The notes below the pieces were generated by a model that did no database searches, was not told where the DNA came from, and worked only from the letters and a program-made list of their open reading frames with translations. From NCBI GenBank assembly GCA_021845645.1, contig JAJZVM010000189.1, positions 1-6,958 on the forward strand: DNA of 6,958 nucleotides. The letters are read 5' to 3'. The position numbers were made by a program, and so were the translations under genes. The stretch is from Bacillota bacterium. GTDB lineage: Bacteria > Bacillota_E > JAJZYS01 > JAJYTV01. Below are positions 1 to 6,000 of the stretch, piece by piece. Every line of letters begins with the position of its first letter. Position 1 is the first letter of the stretch.

Positions 1-811
1 GGCCGGACGACTGCACGCCGATCAAGCGTGGCATCCGACCCTTCGCGCCGCACAGCAGGAGTTCCCGGAAGCCCTTGGCGAGCGCGGCCAGCGTCGGCCC
101 ATCGCCAACCGGAGCGAAGACCACGTCAGGCAGCACTCCAAGCTGTTCCCAGATCTCGAATGCAACCGTCTTCTTCGCCTCAGTCGTCAGTGGGTTGACG
201 CCAGTGTTGCGATCAAGCCAGCCGAACTCCCTGGCCGCCTGCCGCGACAGCTCGAAAGCAGCCGTATAGCCCTCGGCGACCTCGACAACGTCCGCACCGG
301 CGGCCAGCATCAGCTGCAACTTCAGGGGGCTTGTTCCCTGCGGTACGCAGATCACGGCATGCAGGCCTGCCGCTGCAGCGCCGATGGCGAGGGACGACGC
401 CACGTTGCCCGTCGAGGCGCAGGTGACGACCTGCTTGCCGGCTCTCAAGCCGGACTCGAGCACGAGCGCGGTCGCGCGGTCCTTGTTTGATGCGCTGGGC
501 CCGCGTGTCTCGTCTTTGAAGTGCAGGTCGCTGAAGCCGAGCCTGCGGGCCAGCTCAGGGGCCGTCGTGAGAGGCGTGCCGCCCACGTGCAGGGGATAGC
601 GGATGTCCCCGGGGCCGAGCGGCAGAAGGCGGCGGTAGCGCCACATGCCGTTGCCGGGCCGACCTGCAGCACCAGGCAGCAGGTCAGGGTCGTAGCGATA
701 CGTGACCTCGACATGGTGGCTGCCGGAGACCGCGATCGCCTCTTCGATGCTGGAGACGGACCTGCTGCTGGCGTCGGGGGCGATGATGCGTATCCCCTCG
801 ATCTCGGGCAA
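1..811 (-). CDS. Threonine-synthase-like PLP enzyme, C-terminus beyond window
   Basis: The visible 270 residues match a fold-type II pyridoxal-phosphate enzyme and resemble threonine synthase most. Around residues 56-80 there is a MWR...LLP segment and a GGTPL motif. SNKDR at 108-112 supplies the likely PLP lysine (K110). CASTGN at 131-136 is the cofactor/substrate loop, and VGDGPT at 235-240 is the glycine-rich phosphate-binding loop. Threonine synthase converts O-phosphohomoserine to threonine and phosphate in the cytosol. The lysine motif usually reads GSFKDRG in that enzyme, so the SASNKDRAT variant leaves room for a related ammonia-lyase or beta-replacement enzyme. The start is the TTG at 811-809, seven bases after an AAGGAGG that overlaps the stop of the upstream gene, so the two genes are translationally linked. 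The reading frame is open to base 1, with an estimated 70-100 residues missing. The PLP fold is sure; the exact substrate is not. Confidence 0.85.
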   Translation of the reverse strand, partial: MPEIEGIRIIAPDASSRSVSSIEEAIAVSGSHHVEVTYRYDPDLLPGAAGRPGNGMWRYRRLLPLGPGDIRYPLHVGGTPLTTAPELARRLGFSDLHFKDETRGPSASNKDRATALVLESGLRAGKQVVTCASTGNVASSLAIGAAAAGLHAVICVPQGTSPLKLQLMLAAGADVVEVAEGYTAAFELSRQAAREFGWLDRNTGVNPLTTEAKKTVAFEIWEQLGVLPDVVFAPVGDGPTLAALAKGFRELLLCGAKGRMPRLIGVQSSG

Positions 812-818
812 GCGGGGC

Positions 819-826
819 CCTCCTTT
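819..826 (-). promoter_or_regulatory. Strong ribosome binding site setting a TTG start
   Basis: On the minus strand this reads AAAGGAGG, a near-perfect anti-Shine-Dalgarno match, seven bases before the TTG at 811. It overlaps the TGA stop (826-828) of the ADP-ribosylglycohydrolase gene, so the terminating ribosome can reinitiate on the PLP-enzyme gene. No ATG or GTG is similarly placed, so this site decides the start. Confidence 0.85.
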
Positions 827-1755
827 CACAGTGCCTCCGAATGGGCGTAGAGGTCGTCGGCGACGTCCGTGATCGCCGCCCAGCGCTCCACTGCGTTCCG
901 CCATTCGAGCGGGATCGCCTCGACGCCGTAATAGGCGCCGGCCAGTTGCCCGTAGACAGCGCCGGTGGTGTCAGAGTCGTTGCCGAGGTTCACGGCTAGG
1001 TAGAGGCCGCCGAGAAAGGTGTCACCGTGGTGGAACGCCCAGAGCGCCGAGGCGAGTGACGAGACGACGTAGCCGCCTCCGTCGATTTCAGGCGGACGCT
1101 TCGGCTTGTAATCTCCCCGGGCGATGCCGTCGATGCGTTGAGCCAGTGGCTCTGCGCGCCACAGGGCCGCCACGGGCGAGTAGCCCGGCGCAAGCAGGTT
1201 CGGTTTGGCCGTGCCCTCGAGTGCCCCGAGCGTGAGAGCCGCAAGGTAGCGACAGGCGTCCACGGCTTCCCGTGCTCCGTGCGTCGTCCGGGAACTCTTG
1301 GCCGCGTACGCGATGGCGGCGCCAGGGTCCTTGCGGAAGAACAGTGGGATGGGGGCGAGACGCATGATCGATCCGTTGCCTGCCTCCATCGGATCTTCGC
1401 TGCCGCACTGGGGCCCTGGCGATCGCTCGAATTTCCTCAAGGCGTCCCGCGTCGTTCCGCCGATGTCGAAGCAAGCTCCAGTGCTGCTCCTGAGGCCATC
1501 GCGCCACCAGCCGACGTAGCGGCGCAACTGGTCCTCGGCGTCGAAACCGTGTCTTGCGAGGAGCGAGTCGGCTAGGCACAGCGCCATCGAAGTGTCGTCG
1601 GTGAACTGGCCCGGCAGCAGGTCGTGCGGGCCACCGCCCTGCAGATCGAAGACCGGGGCGTAGTGCGGGTGACAACTGAATTCGATGCTTGCGCCAAGGG
1701 CATCGCCCACAGCCAGACCGAGCATCGCTCCGCGATACCGGGAACGTATGTCCAA
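826..1755 (-). CDS. ADP-ribosylglycohydrolase family protein
   Basis: The protein is of the DraG/ARH type. This family hydrolyses N- or O-linked ADP-ribose bonds using a binuclear magnesium centre; some members act on ADP-ribosylated proteins, others on small ADP-ribosyl compounds. From a TTG start (309 residues) one sees GLAVGDALGA near the N-terminus (GDALGA at 17-22). TDDTS at 52-56 is the first metal-binding cluster (D53, D54), followed by the conserved GNGSIMRLAPI block at about 127-137. NDSDTTGA at 259-266 holds the second metal aspartates (D260, D262), followed by a GQLAGAYYG helix. All metal ligands appear intact, so activity is likely. The TTG at 1755-1753 follows GGGAGAGG by about eight bases. 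An ATG at 1800 is a weaker alternative, and the frame stays open to 1947. The gene leads a two-gene unit with the PLP enzyme and diverges from the unknown gene at 1918. Its substrate cannot be read from sequence. Confidence 0.92.
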   Translation of the reverse strand: MDIRSRYRGAMLGLAVGDALGASIEFSCHPHYAPVFDLQGGGPHDLLPGQFTDDTSMALCLADSLLARHGFDAEDQLRRYVGWWRDGLRSSTGACFDIGGTTRDALRKFERSPGPQCGSEDPMEAGNGSIMRLAPIPLFFRKDPGAAIAYAAKSSRTTHGAREAVDACRYLAALTLGALEGTAKPNLLAPGYSPVAALWRAEPLAQRIDGIARGDYKPKRPPEIDGGGYVVSSLASALWAFHHGDTFLGGLYLAVNLGNDSDTTGAVYGQLAGAYYGVEAIPLEWRNAVERWAAITDVADDLYAHSEAL

Positions 1756-1917
1756 GGCGGTCGCCTCTCTCCCGCGTGTTGCTCTCGCTGCCTTCGACAT
1801 GCTGGGCCAGGCCCCTTCAGCGCCTGCTCGTACTTGCAGCGTATGGGAACCTTGCCGCGGTTCGCCGTGGCCGCTGCGCCCGTCCACCCCGTAGTCTCGG
1901 GGTGAGGAGGCGTCGAA
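1756..1917. promoter_or_regulatory. Divergent intergenic region
   Basis: This 162-base gap separates the leftward ADP-ribosylglycohydrolase gene from the rightward unknown gene, so it must carry promoters for both. GAGGAGG at 1904-1910 is the ribosome binding site for the GTG at 1918. A TAGTCT at 1892-1897 could be a weak -10, but I see no matching -35. No convincing promoter or operator could be assigned on either strand. Confidence 0.4.
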
Positions 1918-2277
1918 GTGGTGGAGAAGGCTGCTCCGCAGGTCCACGTCTTGCGTCTAGGCGCTGCCGCGCAGAAAGCGGGCGAGACGAGGGTGCGCTG
2001 GGTCTACGCGATTCAGTGCCTGGACGAAGAGGCTCTGCGCGAGCAGTTCGCGATCTTGGCCGACGCCCAAGGCCTGGGCCCGCAGGAACTGCAGGACATG
2101 CTGGCCAAGTTGCCTGTGAACAAGGTGCTGGCCGGAGCTGGCGAGATCCAGGCCGCCGCGAGGCGCGACCCGATGCTGCGCAGGGCTTTGCGTGCTGCCC
2201 GCGATACCCTTCGTGGCGAGGATGCGGAGGCGTTATCGGCGAAGATAGCGTCAGAACAGGACAAGGGGGCAGTGTAA
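1918..2277 (+). CDS. Conserved-looking hypothetical protein, 119 residues
   Basis: I do not recognise this protein. The GTG start lies seven bases after GAGGAGG, and base use fits a real gene. The N-terminal third (residues 8-33) looks like two beta strands around a charged turn, reading QVHVLRLG and RVRWVYAIQ. The rest (35-115) is rich in Ala, Leu, Glu and Arg and looks helical. No signal peptide, membrane segment or metal-binding cluster is visible, so a small cytosolic protein is likely. Its stop lies four bases before the nucleoside hydrolase start, so the two are almost certainly co-transcribed and perhaps translationally coupled. That makes a regulatory or partner role possible, but this is only context. 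The second GTG at 1921 is an equally usable start codon. Confidence 0.7.
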   Translation: MVEKAAPQVHVLRLGAAAQKAGETRVRWVYAIQCLDEEALREQFAILADAQGLGPQELQDMLAKLPVNKVLAGAGEIQAAARRDPMLRRALRAARDTLRGEDAEALSAKIASEQDKGAV

Positions 2278-2281
2278 AGAT

Positions 2282-3196
2282 TTGCAGATGTTGCTTGATT
2301 GCGATCCTGGCATCGACGATGCGCTGGCGATCCTGACGCTGCTGCGGGAGCCCGTCGATGTGATCGGCATGAGCGCTGTCGTGGGCAACGTGCCGGTGGA
2401 GACGGGTTTTCGCAACCTGAGGGACCTCGCTGCCTTCGCGGGCCGAGCGGATATCCCCGTATTCCGGGGAGCCGAGTTGCCTCTGGTGCGCGACTACACG
2501 TTCGACCCGACGGTGCATGGCGTGGACGGACTGGGCGGTGCCCGGATCCCTGCCAGCCCGTCCCCGCGACAGGAGGAGCATGCCGCAACGGCCATCGCGC
2601 GAATTCTGCGCGCGTCCAAGGAACCGGTCACGTGGGTGGCCACGGGCCCACTGACCAATGTGGCCCTTGCCTTGCGTCTTGACCCTTCCCTCGTGGACAA
2701 GGTGAGCCGTCTTGTCGTGATGGGTGGCAGCACGTTGCGCGGCAACGTGACGCCAGCAGCCGAGTTCAACGTCTATGTCGACGCGGAGGCTTGGCAGTCG
2801 GTGCTTTCATCCGGCATCCGCCCTGTGATGGTCGGGCTGAACGTTACCCACATGGTGGGCATGACCGAAGAGGACTTCGCTGTTGCCGAGGGGATCAAGA
2901 CACCGGTCGGACAGGTGGCGCGCGCGATGCTTGCGTTCTATCGCGAGGTGCACGAGCAGGGCGGCTGGGGTGAGCCGAAGCTGCACGACGTCGTCGCAGT
3001 GCTCGGTGCGATCTCCCCTGAGTTGCTGGAGACGCGACCGGCCCACGTTGCGGTTGAAACGGGCAGTGCCTTGACCTATGGCATGACCGTGGTAGACGAG
3101 AGGGAAGCGCCGGAGCGCTGCAACTGCGATGTCGCGGTCGGAGTCGACGCTGCGGCGATGCGTGCGCGCATGCTGAAGGCACTGCAGTCGGGCTGA
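2282..3196 (+). CDS. Nucleoside hydrolase (inosine-uridine type)
   Basis: The enzyme hydrolyses the N-glycosidic bond of ribonucleosides to free base and ribose, using a bound calcium ion. In the 304-residue product, DCDPGIDDA at 6-14 is the hallmark calcium-binding aspartate cluster. HGVDGLGG at 79-86, ATGPLTN at 120-126 and MGG at 147-149 are the usual core motifs. EFN at 161-163 corresponds to the substrate-binding Glu and Asn, and HD at 235-236 supplies the late His-Asp pair. Length matches the family (about 300-320). The chosen TTG at 2282 is four bases after the preceding stop; the nearest purine run (AAGGGGG, 2263-2269) is rather far. ATG at 2288 would also keep the calcium motif and cannot be excluded. 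It lies downstream of the unknown 119-residue gene in one unit. Base preference (purine or pyrimidine nucleosides, or nicotinamide riboside) cannot be set from sequence. Confidence 0.95.
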   Translation: MQMLLDCDPGIDDALAILTLLREPVDVIGMSAVVGNVPVETGFRNLRDLAAFAGRADIPVFRGAELPLVRDYTFDPTVHGVDGLGGARIPASPSPRQEEHAATAIARILRASKEPVTWVATGPLTNVALALRLDPSLVDKVSRLVVMGGSTLRGNVTPAAEFNVYVDAEAWQSVLSSGIRPVMVGLNVTHMVGMTEEDFAVAEGIKTPVGQVARAMLAFYREVHEQGGWGEPKLHDVVAVLGAISPELLETRPAHVAVETGSALTYGMTVVDEREAPERCNCDVAVGVDAAAMRARMLKALQSG

Positions 3197-3211
3197 CTTT
3201 ATTGATCTGGT

Positions 3212-3234
3212 GCCGTCACATTCGCCTTGACGGC
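3212..3234. repeat. Inverted repeat overlapping the tRNA promoter
   Basis: GCCGTCA (3212-3218) and TGACGGC (3228-3234) form a perfect 7-base inverted repeat around a 9-base loop. The right arm contains most of the -35 box of the tRNA promoter. It could be a hairpin ending the nucleoside hydrolase transcript, although no T-run follows, or a dyad operator. Either use is inference. Confidence 0.45.
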
Positions 3235-3255
3235 TCGGTGCGGCGGCCCTATAAT
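3227..3255 (+). promoter_or_regulatory. Promoter of the tRNA operon
   Basis: TTGACG at 3227-3232 and TATAAT at 3250-3255 are separated by exactly 17 bases, a near-consensus primary-sigma promoter. Transcription would begin around 3262, about a dozen bases before the initiator tRNA, giving a short 5' leader. All three tRNAs lie downstream on the same strand with small gaps, so this promoter probably drives the whole cluster. Confidence 0.9.
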
Positions 3256-3273
3256 CACTTGTGCTGGTGAAAT

Positions 3274-3354
<81 letters not shown>

Positions 3355-3364
3355 TTTGTGGTTC

Positions 3365-3441
3365 GGCGGCGTAGCTCAGTTGGTTAGAGCATACGGTTCA
3401 TACCCGTAGTGTCGCTGGTTCGAGTCCAGCCGCCGCTACCA
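3365..3441 (+). tRNA. tRNA-Met (CAU), probably elongator
   Basis: This 77-base cloverleaf has the acceptor stem GGCGGCG/CGCCGCT (a terminal G-U pair) and the anticodon loop TTCATAC with anticodon CAU. The T-arm is GGTTCGAGTCC-like, and CCA is encoded. It lacks the initiator marks. A CAU tRNA can also be the minor isoleucine tRNA, whose C34 is modified to lysidine; resemblance to elongator Met tRNAs favours Met, but sequence alone does not settle it. Confidence 0.88.
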
Positions 3442-3454
3442 AGACTTGGTTTGT

Positions 3455-3531
<77 letters not shown>

Positions 3532-3554
3532 TCCCTTTTGTAGAGCGGGTTTCC

Positions 3555-3589
3555 GGGCGCAGGCATCCCAGAAGTTGGGCCCTGCGTCC
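3555..3589 (+). terminator. Hairpin downstream of tRNA-Lys, possible terminator
   Basis: GGGCGCAGG (3555-3563) pairs with CCTGCGTCC (3581-3589) over nine positions with one G-U. An inner CCCA/TGGG stem (3567-3570 with 3576-3579) closes a five-base loop. A short TCTTT follows at 3592-3596. It lies 25 bases after tRNA-Lys and could end the tRNA transcript in place of the displaced terminator at 6001. The weak T-run keeps confidence moderate. Confidence 0.45.
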
Positions 3590-3843
3590 CGTCTTTGCTC
3601 GCCAGAGCCCTGAAGCCCGGTCGGGGAGTTGTTTGCGGGAGATCCGCGGGAGGACCACCGGCGCGCGACGCGACGTGTCACGGGGTGGCGATGAGATCCT
3701 CCAGCGGCGTGGCGTGCTATAGTATTTAAATCGGCGCAAACTTCCTGGACGCGTTGGCGCCAGTCTGCGAATGTGAGCCGTTGCCGCCTGCTATTCCCGG
3801 TAGGGCGAGATATGGATCAGACGGATCGGGGTGCGACGACGCG
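3590..3843. other. Non-coding left part of the element
   Basis: About 250 bases with no supportable gene lie between the hairpin and the acetyltransferase. TATAGT at 3718-3723, next to an AT-rich TATTTAAA, is a possible -10 for that gene. No -35 is seen at the right distance, so a promoter here is only suggested. The reading frame of the downstream gene is open back to 3754, but its translation there is proline- and glycine-rich and unlike a GNAT N-terminus. Confidence 0.4.
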
Positions 3844-4815
3844 GTGAGTGAGACAGTTAAGGGCACGCCGCAGGATCTGGGGGCCGCGCAGGTGCGGCTG
3901 ATGCAGGGCCTGGCACAGGAGTTGGCAACGCTGCGTCCCGAGCTCCTCGTTGGCGGAGCGACCGTCGGGGAACTCGCTTGGGTATTCGGCAAAGACCGGG
4001 CAGCGCTCGGCCACGCCTGGCGTCACCGCTTGTGGCGCCGCACCGACGGCAGCGGCCGACTGGACGCCTGGGCCTGGGTGTGCCTCCCGTACACGACGAC
4101 GCGCAGCGACGGATCCACATACACGTCGAACAGCGCGAACCTGGCCTGGCAGGTCCATCCGGACCGCCCGGAGCTGCTGGACGAGATCCTCGACTGGTAC
4201 GCCGAGCAGGCGGCGGGTCTCGACCGGTTCATCACGCCGCAGGATCCGGACACGCACATGTTGGCCCGGCTGCCCGCGTACGGCTACGAACCCGATACGG
4301 AGATGGGTAGCGACGACGGCAATTGGCACCAGTTGAACCGGCGGCCGCTTGCACACCTCTCGGAGCCCGCCCTGCCGGCCGGCTTCCGTTTCCGCACTGC
4401 CGCTGAGGTCGGCCCGGCAGCCGCAGCCTGTGCGCACGTGGACGCGTGGCATCCGTCGACGTTCACCGAGACCGGTATGGCAGGCGTACAGGCCACCTGG
4501 CCTTATCGCGACGACCTGCATGTTCTCGTCGAAGCACCGGATGGCACCCTGGTGGCCACCGCCATCATGTGGTTCGATCCCCACAGTCGCACCGCGGAAT
4601 TTGAACCGGTGGGGACACATCTGTCCTATCGCCGTCAGGGCCTAGGCACCGCCCTGTTGTGGCACGGCATGCACTTGGCCCGCGACGCGGGCGCGGAGAC
4701 GATGCTGGTCGCGTGCCTCGGCGCGCCCGCACATGCGGCGGCCCGCGAACTGTATTACGGGGTCGGTTTCGAACCGTTCACCCGCGACGTACCGCATGTC
4801 AAGCGAGCAAAGTAG
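3844..4815 (+). CDS. Tandem-domain GNAT N-acetyltransferase
   Basis: The 323-residue product has two GNAT-like halves. The C-terminal half (about 180-320) carries the acetyl-CoA pyrophosphate-binding motif YRRQGLGTAL starting at Y262 (key R264, Q265, G266, G268) and the late ELYYGVGFEPF strand (302-312), where Y305 is a plausible general acid. The N-terminal half (about 20-175) keeps a GNAT-like outline, with AWQVHPD at 101-107 and YGYEPD near 146, but lacks the glycine loop, so it is probably non-catalytic. This two-domain plan occurs in MshD-like and other actinobacterial acetyltransferases. The substrate, an amine on a small molecule or protein, is unknown. The GTG at 3844 is the preferred start although its Shine-Dalgarno is weak; ATG at 3901 and TTG at 3754 are alternatives. 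GC is strikingly high (46 of 60 bases in 4021-4080) compared with the toxin-antitoxin genes downstream, suggesting a separate origin. Confidence 0.88.
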   Translation: MSETVKGTPQDLGAAQVRLMQGLAQELATLRPELLVGGATVGELAWVFGKDRAALGHAWRHRLWRRTDGSGRLDAWAWVCLPYTTTRSDGSTYTSNSANLAWQVHPDRPELLDEILDWYAEQAAGLDRFITPQDPDTHMLARLPAYGYEPDTEMGSDDGNWHQLNRRPLAHLSEPALPAGFRFRTAAEVGPAAAACAHVDAWHPSTFTETGMAGVQATWPYRDDLHVLVEAPDGTLVATAIMWFDPHSRTAEFEPVGTHLSYRRQGLGTALLWHGMHLARDAGAETMLVACLGAPAHAAARELYYGVGFEPFTRDVPHVKRAK

Positions 4816-4959
4816 TCGCCGCTCGAGTGGTCGGCACCGAGAGTTCCGCAGGCGATTCGGAACCCTACAGAAGATACTCATCGGTCTGTGCTGTGGAGGG
4901 TTACGCAGCGGCGGGGGCTGAGGGTGTGAAGCGCCTGCCAGGGACTCACAGCGTCGCTG

Positions 4960-4988
4960 TTGCGACCGTATCAGCACCCGGTTACGAT
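4960..4988 (+). promoter_or_regulatory. Promoter of the mntA-hepT operon
   Basis: TTGCGA (4960-4965) and TACGAT (4983-4988) are 17 bases apart, four of six consensus bases in each box. Transcription from about 4995 would begin just upstream of the AGGAGAGGG at 4995-5003. It would leave out the GTG at 4991, which supports the GTG at 5009 as the start. Confidence 0.6.
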
Positions 4989-5008
4989 GAGTGCAGGAGA
5001 GGGTCATA

Positions 5009-5332
5009 GTGAGAAACGAGGCAAACGGTGGCGCTCCCCACGTCCGTTTGGACGCGAGCAAGCTTGCGTCTGTCTGCCATAAGCATAAGATTCACGAGCT
5101 CGCTGTCTTCGGATCTGTCCTCAGGGACGATTTCCGTTCCGATAGCGACGTCGATCTCCTAGTTGAATTCAGCCCGGATGCGATAATTTCACTGCTGGAT
5201 CATGTCCGCATTCAAGACGAGTTTAGCTCGCTGTTCGGACGCAAGGTGGATCTCGTGTCAAAGCGAGGGCTTAAGGGACTCATCCGAGATGAGATCCTGG
5301 CTTCGCGGCAGGTAGTCTATGTCTCGTCGTGA
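5009..5332 (+). CDS. mntA: MntA-type nucleotidyltransferase antitoxin
   Basis: This 107-residue minimal nucleotidyltransferase pairs with the HEPN toxin encoded next. It carries the family signature GS-x10-DxD: G35 and S36 (in AVFGS), then the metal-binding D47 and D49 in SDVDLLVEF. A third acidic residue, D81, lies in RKVDLV. In characterised HepT/MntA systems the antitoxin transfers AMP from ATP to the tyrosine of the toxin's RX4HXY motif, blocking its RNase activity; all residues needed for that chemistry are present here. The start is the GTG at 5009, five bases after AGGAGAGGG. An in-frame GTG at 4991 has no ribosome binding site and lies before the predicted transcription start. The gene overlaps hepT by 14 bases, typical of coupled toxin-antitoxin genes. 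Base composition is clearly lower in GC (28 of 60 in 5161-5220) than the acetyltransferase upstream. Confidence 0.92.
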   Translation: MRNEANGGAPHVRLDASKLASVCHKHKIHELAVFGSVLRDDFRSDSDVDLLVEFSPDAIISLLDHVRIQDEFSSLFGRKVDLVSKRGLKGLIRDEILASRQVVYVSS

Positions 5333-5648
5333 CGAAGCCTACCTTGAGCACATTCTGTCAGCGTGCGAAGCTATCGTGTCATACGTCAAAGGAATGGACA
5401 GGGAAGCGTTCCTAGTGAATTCAATGGCTCAAGATGCGGTTGCCCGACGAATCGAGATTATCGGTGAGGCTGCAGGAAAACTCAGTGATGCGTTTCGCCA
5501 AGCGCGCCCAGAGGTTCCGTGGTCAAGTATCGTCGGAATGCGTAACATCCTCATCCATGAGTATTTCGGTGTCGACGTTGATGAAATATGGCTGACTGCA
5601 ACACAAGACGTCCCGAAGCTCAGGCGAGCCTTGGAGCGTCAGACTTGA
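5319..5648 (+). CDS. hepT: HepT-type HEPN RNase toxin
   Basis: The 109-residue all-helical protein belongs to the HEPN/DUF86 family and is the partner of MntA. The active-site motif is RNILIHEY at 75-82: R75 and H80 form the RNase RX4H pair, and Y82 completes RX4HXY, the tyrosine that MntA adenylylates in studied systems. The RRIEIIGEAAGKL helix at 43-55 is typical of the family and contributes to the dimer. HepT proteins cleave RNA, in some systems tRNA, and arrest growth when not neutralised; such pairs stabilise plasmids or islands and can act against phage. The ATG at 5319 lies inside the end of mntA, so translation is coupled. Length and motifs are complete, so the module appears functional. 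The RNA target in this organism is unknown. Confidence 0.93.
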   Translation: MSRRDEAYLEHILSACEAIVSYVKGMDREAFLVNSMAQDAVARRIEIIGEAAGKLSDAFRQARPEVPWSSIVGMRNILIHEYFGVDVDEIWLTATQDVPKLRRALERQT

Positions 5649-5938
5649 CCACACGGTCGAGCCGGTCATGCGAGGTTCACCGCTTGCGGGGTGCCGCATA
5701 TCAGGAGTGGAATGCCAAATTTCGCCCAGCAGTGCCGAGTTCGGGCCCACGCCTCCGACATGCGGAATGCTGATTGACATGGCGGATGCACTGCATACTT
5801 GTGGGCATGCTACTCACGCCCGAAAATCAGGAGGTCAAACCCGGCTCGGTTACACACGCTGATCTTTCCGTGAAAGTCACGTGCTGCAAGCCTCGAAACC
5901 CGCATCACGAAGAGATTCACCAGATATTGGTCGGCCCG
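5649..5938. other. Gene-poor right tail of the element
   Basis: About 290 bases between hepT and the right repeat contain no confident gene. They hold an imperfect inverted repeat (5694-5765) and a possible 44-codon reading frame (5807-5941). I see no recombination-directionality gene or integrase here, which is where one would often expect it. Confidence 0.5.
5694..5765. repeat. Imperfect inverted repeat, possible IS-end remnant
   Basis: CCGCATATCAGGAGTGG (5694-5710) is matched by the complement of 5747-5765 with two substitutions and a two-base gap. The 36-base centre contains two related TGCC-A-TT blocks (from 5713 and 5733) about two helical turns apart. Long imperfect dyads with internal repeats resemble transposase-binding ends or a small REP/MITE-like unit. 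No transposase is present and the family is not identified. Confidence 0.4.
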
Positions 5939-5941
5939 TGA
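5807..5941 (+). CDS. Possible 44-residue small protein
   Basis: An ATG at 5807 opens 44 codons (start MLLTPENQEV, with a CC pair at 26-27), ending at a TGA that lies in the first bases of the right attachment repeat. A TTGACA at 5774-5779 with a poor -10 (CATACT, spacer only 14) lies just upstream. There is no good ribosome binding site, so a leaderless message would be needed. The composition is not random-looking, but length and signals are weak. Confidence 0.2.
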   Translation: MLLTPENQEVKPGSVTHADLSVKVTCCKPRNPHHEEIHQILVGP

Positions 5942-5987
5942 CTCTTAATCAGCGAGTCGTATGTTCGAGCCCTACCGCGCGCACCAA
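5939..5987 (+). repeat. Right attachment repeat (tRNA-Lys 3' remnant)
   Basis: This copy of the tRNA-Lys 3' part includes the anticodon loop, T-arm and CCA but no 5' half, so it cannot make a tRNA. It differs from the intact gene at 5955 (variable region) and 5962, where G to T breaks a T-stem pair; this fits sequence no longer under selection. It marks the right boundary of the inserted DNA. Confidence 0.85.
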
Positions 5988-6000
5988 ATTCGAAGATTGG

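Noticed and set aside
1756..1947. Longer N-terminus for the ADP-ribosylglycohydrolase (ATG at 1947 or 1800)
   Set aside because: The added residues are not family-like, the first extension overlaps the divergent gene at 1918, and the TTG at 1755 has the better ribosome binding site.
1817..2581. 254-residue minus-strand frame
   Set aside because: It lies antisense to the unknown gene and the nucleoside hydrolase, with an Arg/Pro/Ser-rich translation typical of GC-rich shadow frames.
3754..3843. TTG start 30 codons upstream of the acetyltransferase
   Set aside because: No ribosome binding site, and the extra residues are Pro/Gly/Cys-rich with no domain character.
3817..4620. 267-residue minus-strand frame antisense to the acetyltransferase
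   Set aside because: The plus-strand frame has clear GNAT motifs; this one is a shadow produced by high GC.
5523..5780. 85-residue minus-strand frame ending the element tail
   Set aside because: It overlaps hepT antisense and has no domain; part of it covers the inverted repeat, whose structure explains the open frame.
5668..5862. 64-residue plus-strand frame after hepT
   Set aside because: No ribosome binding site, cysteine-rich random-looking translation, and it runs through the inverted repeat.
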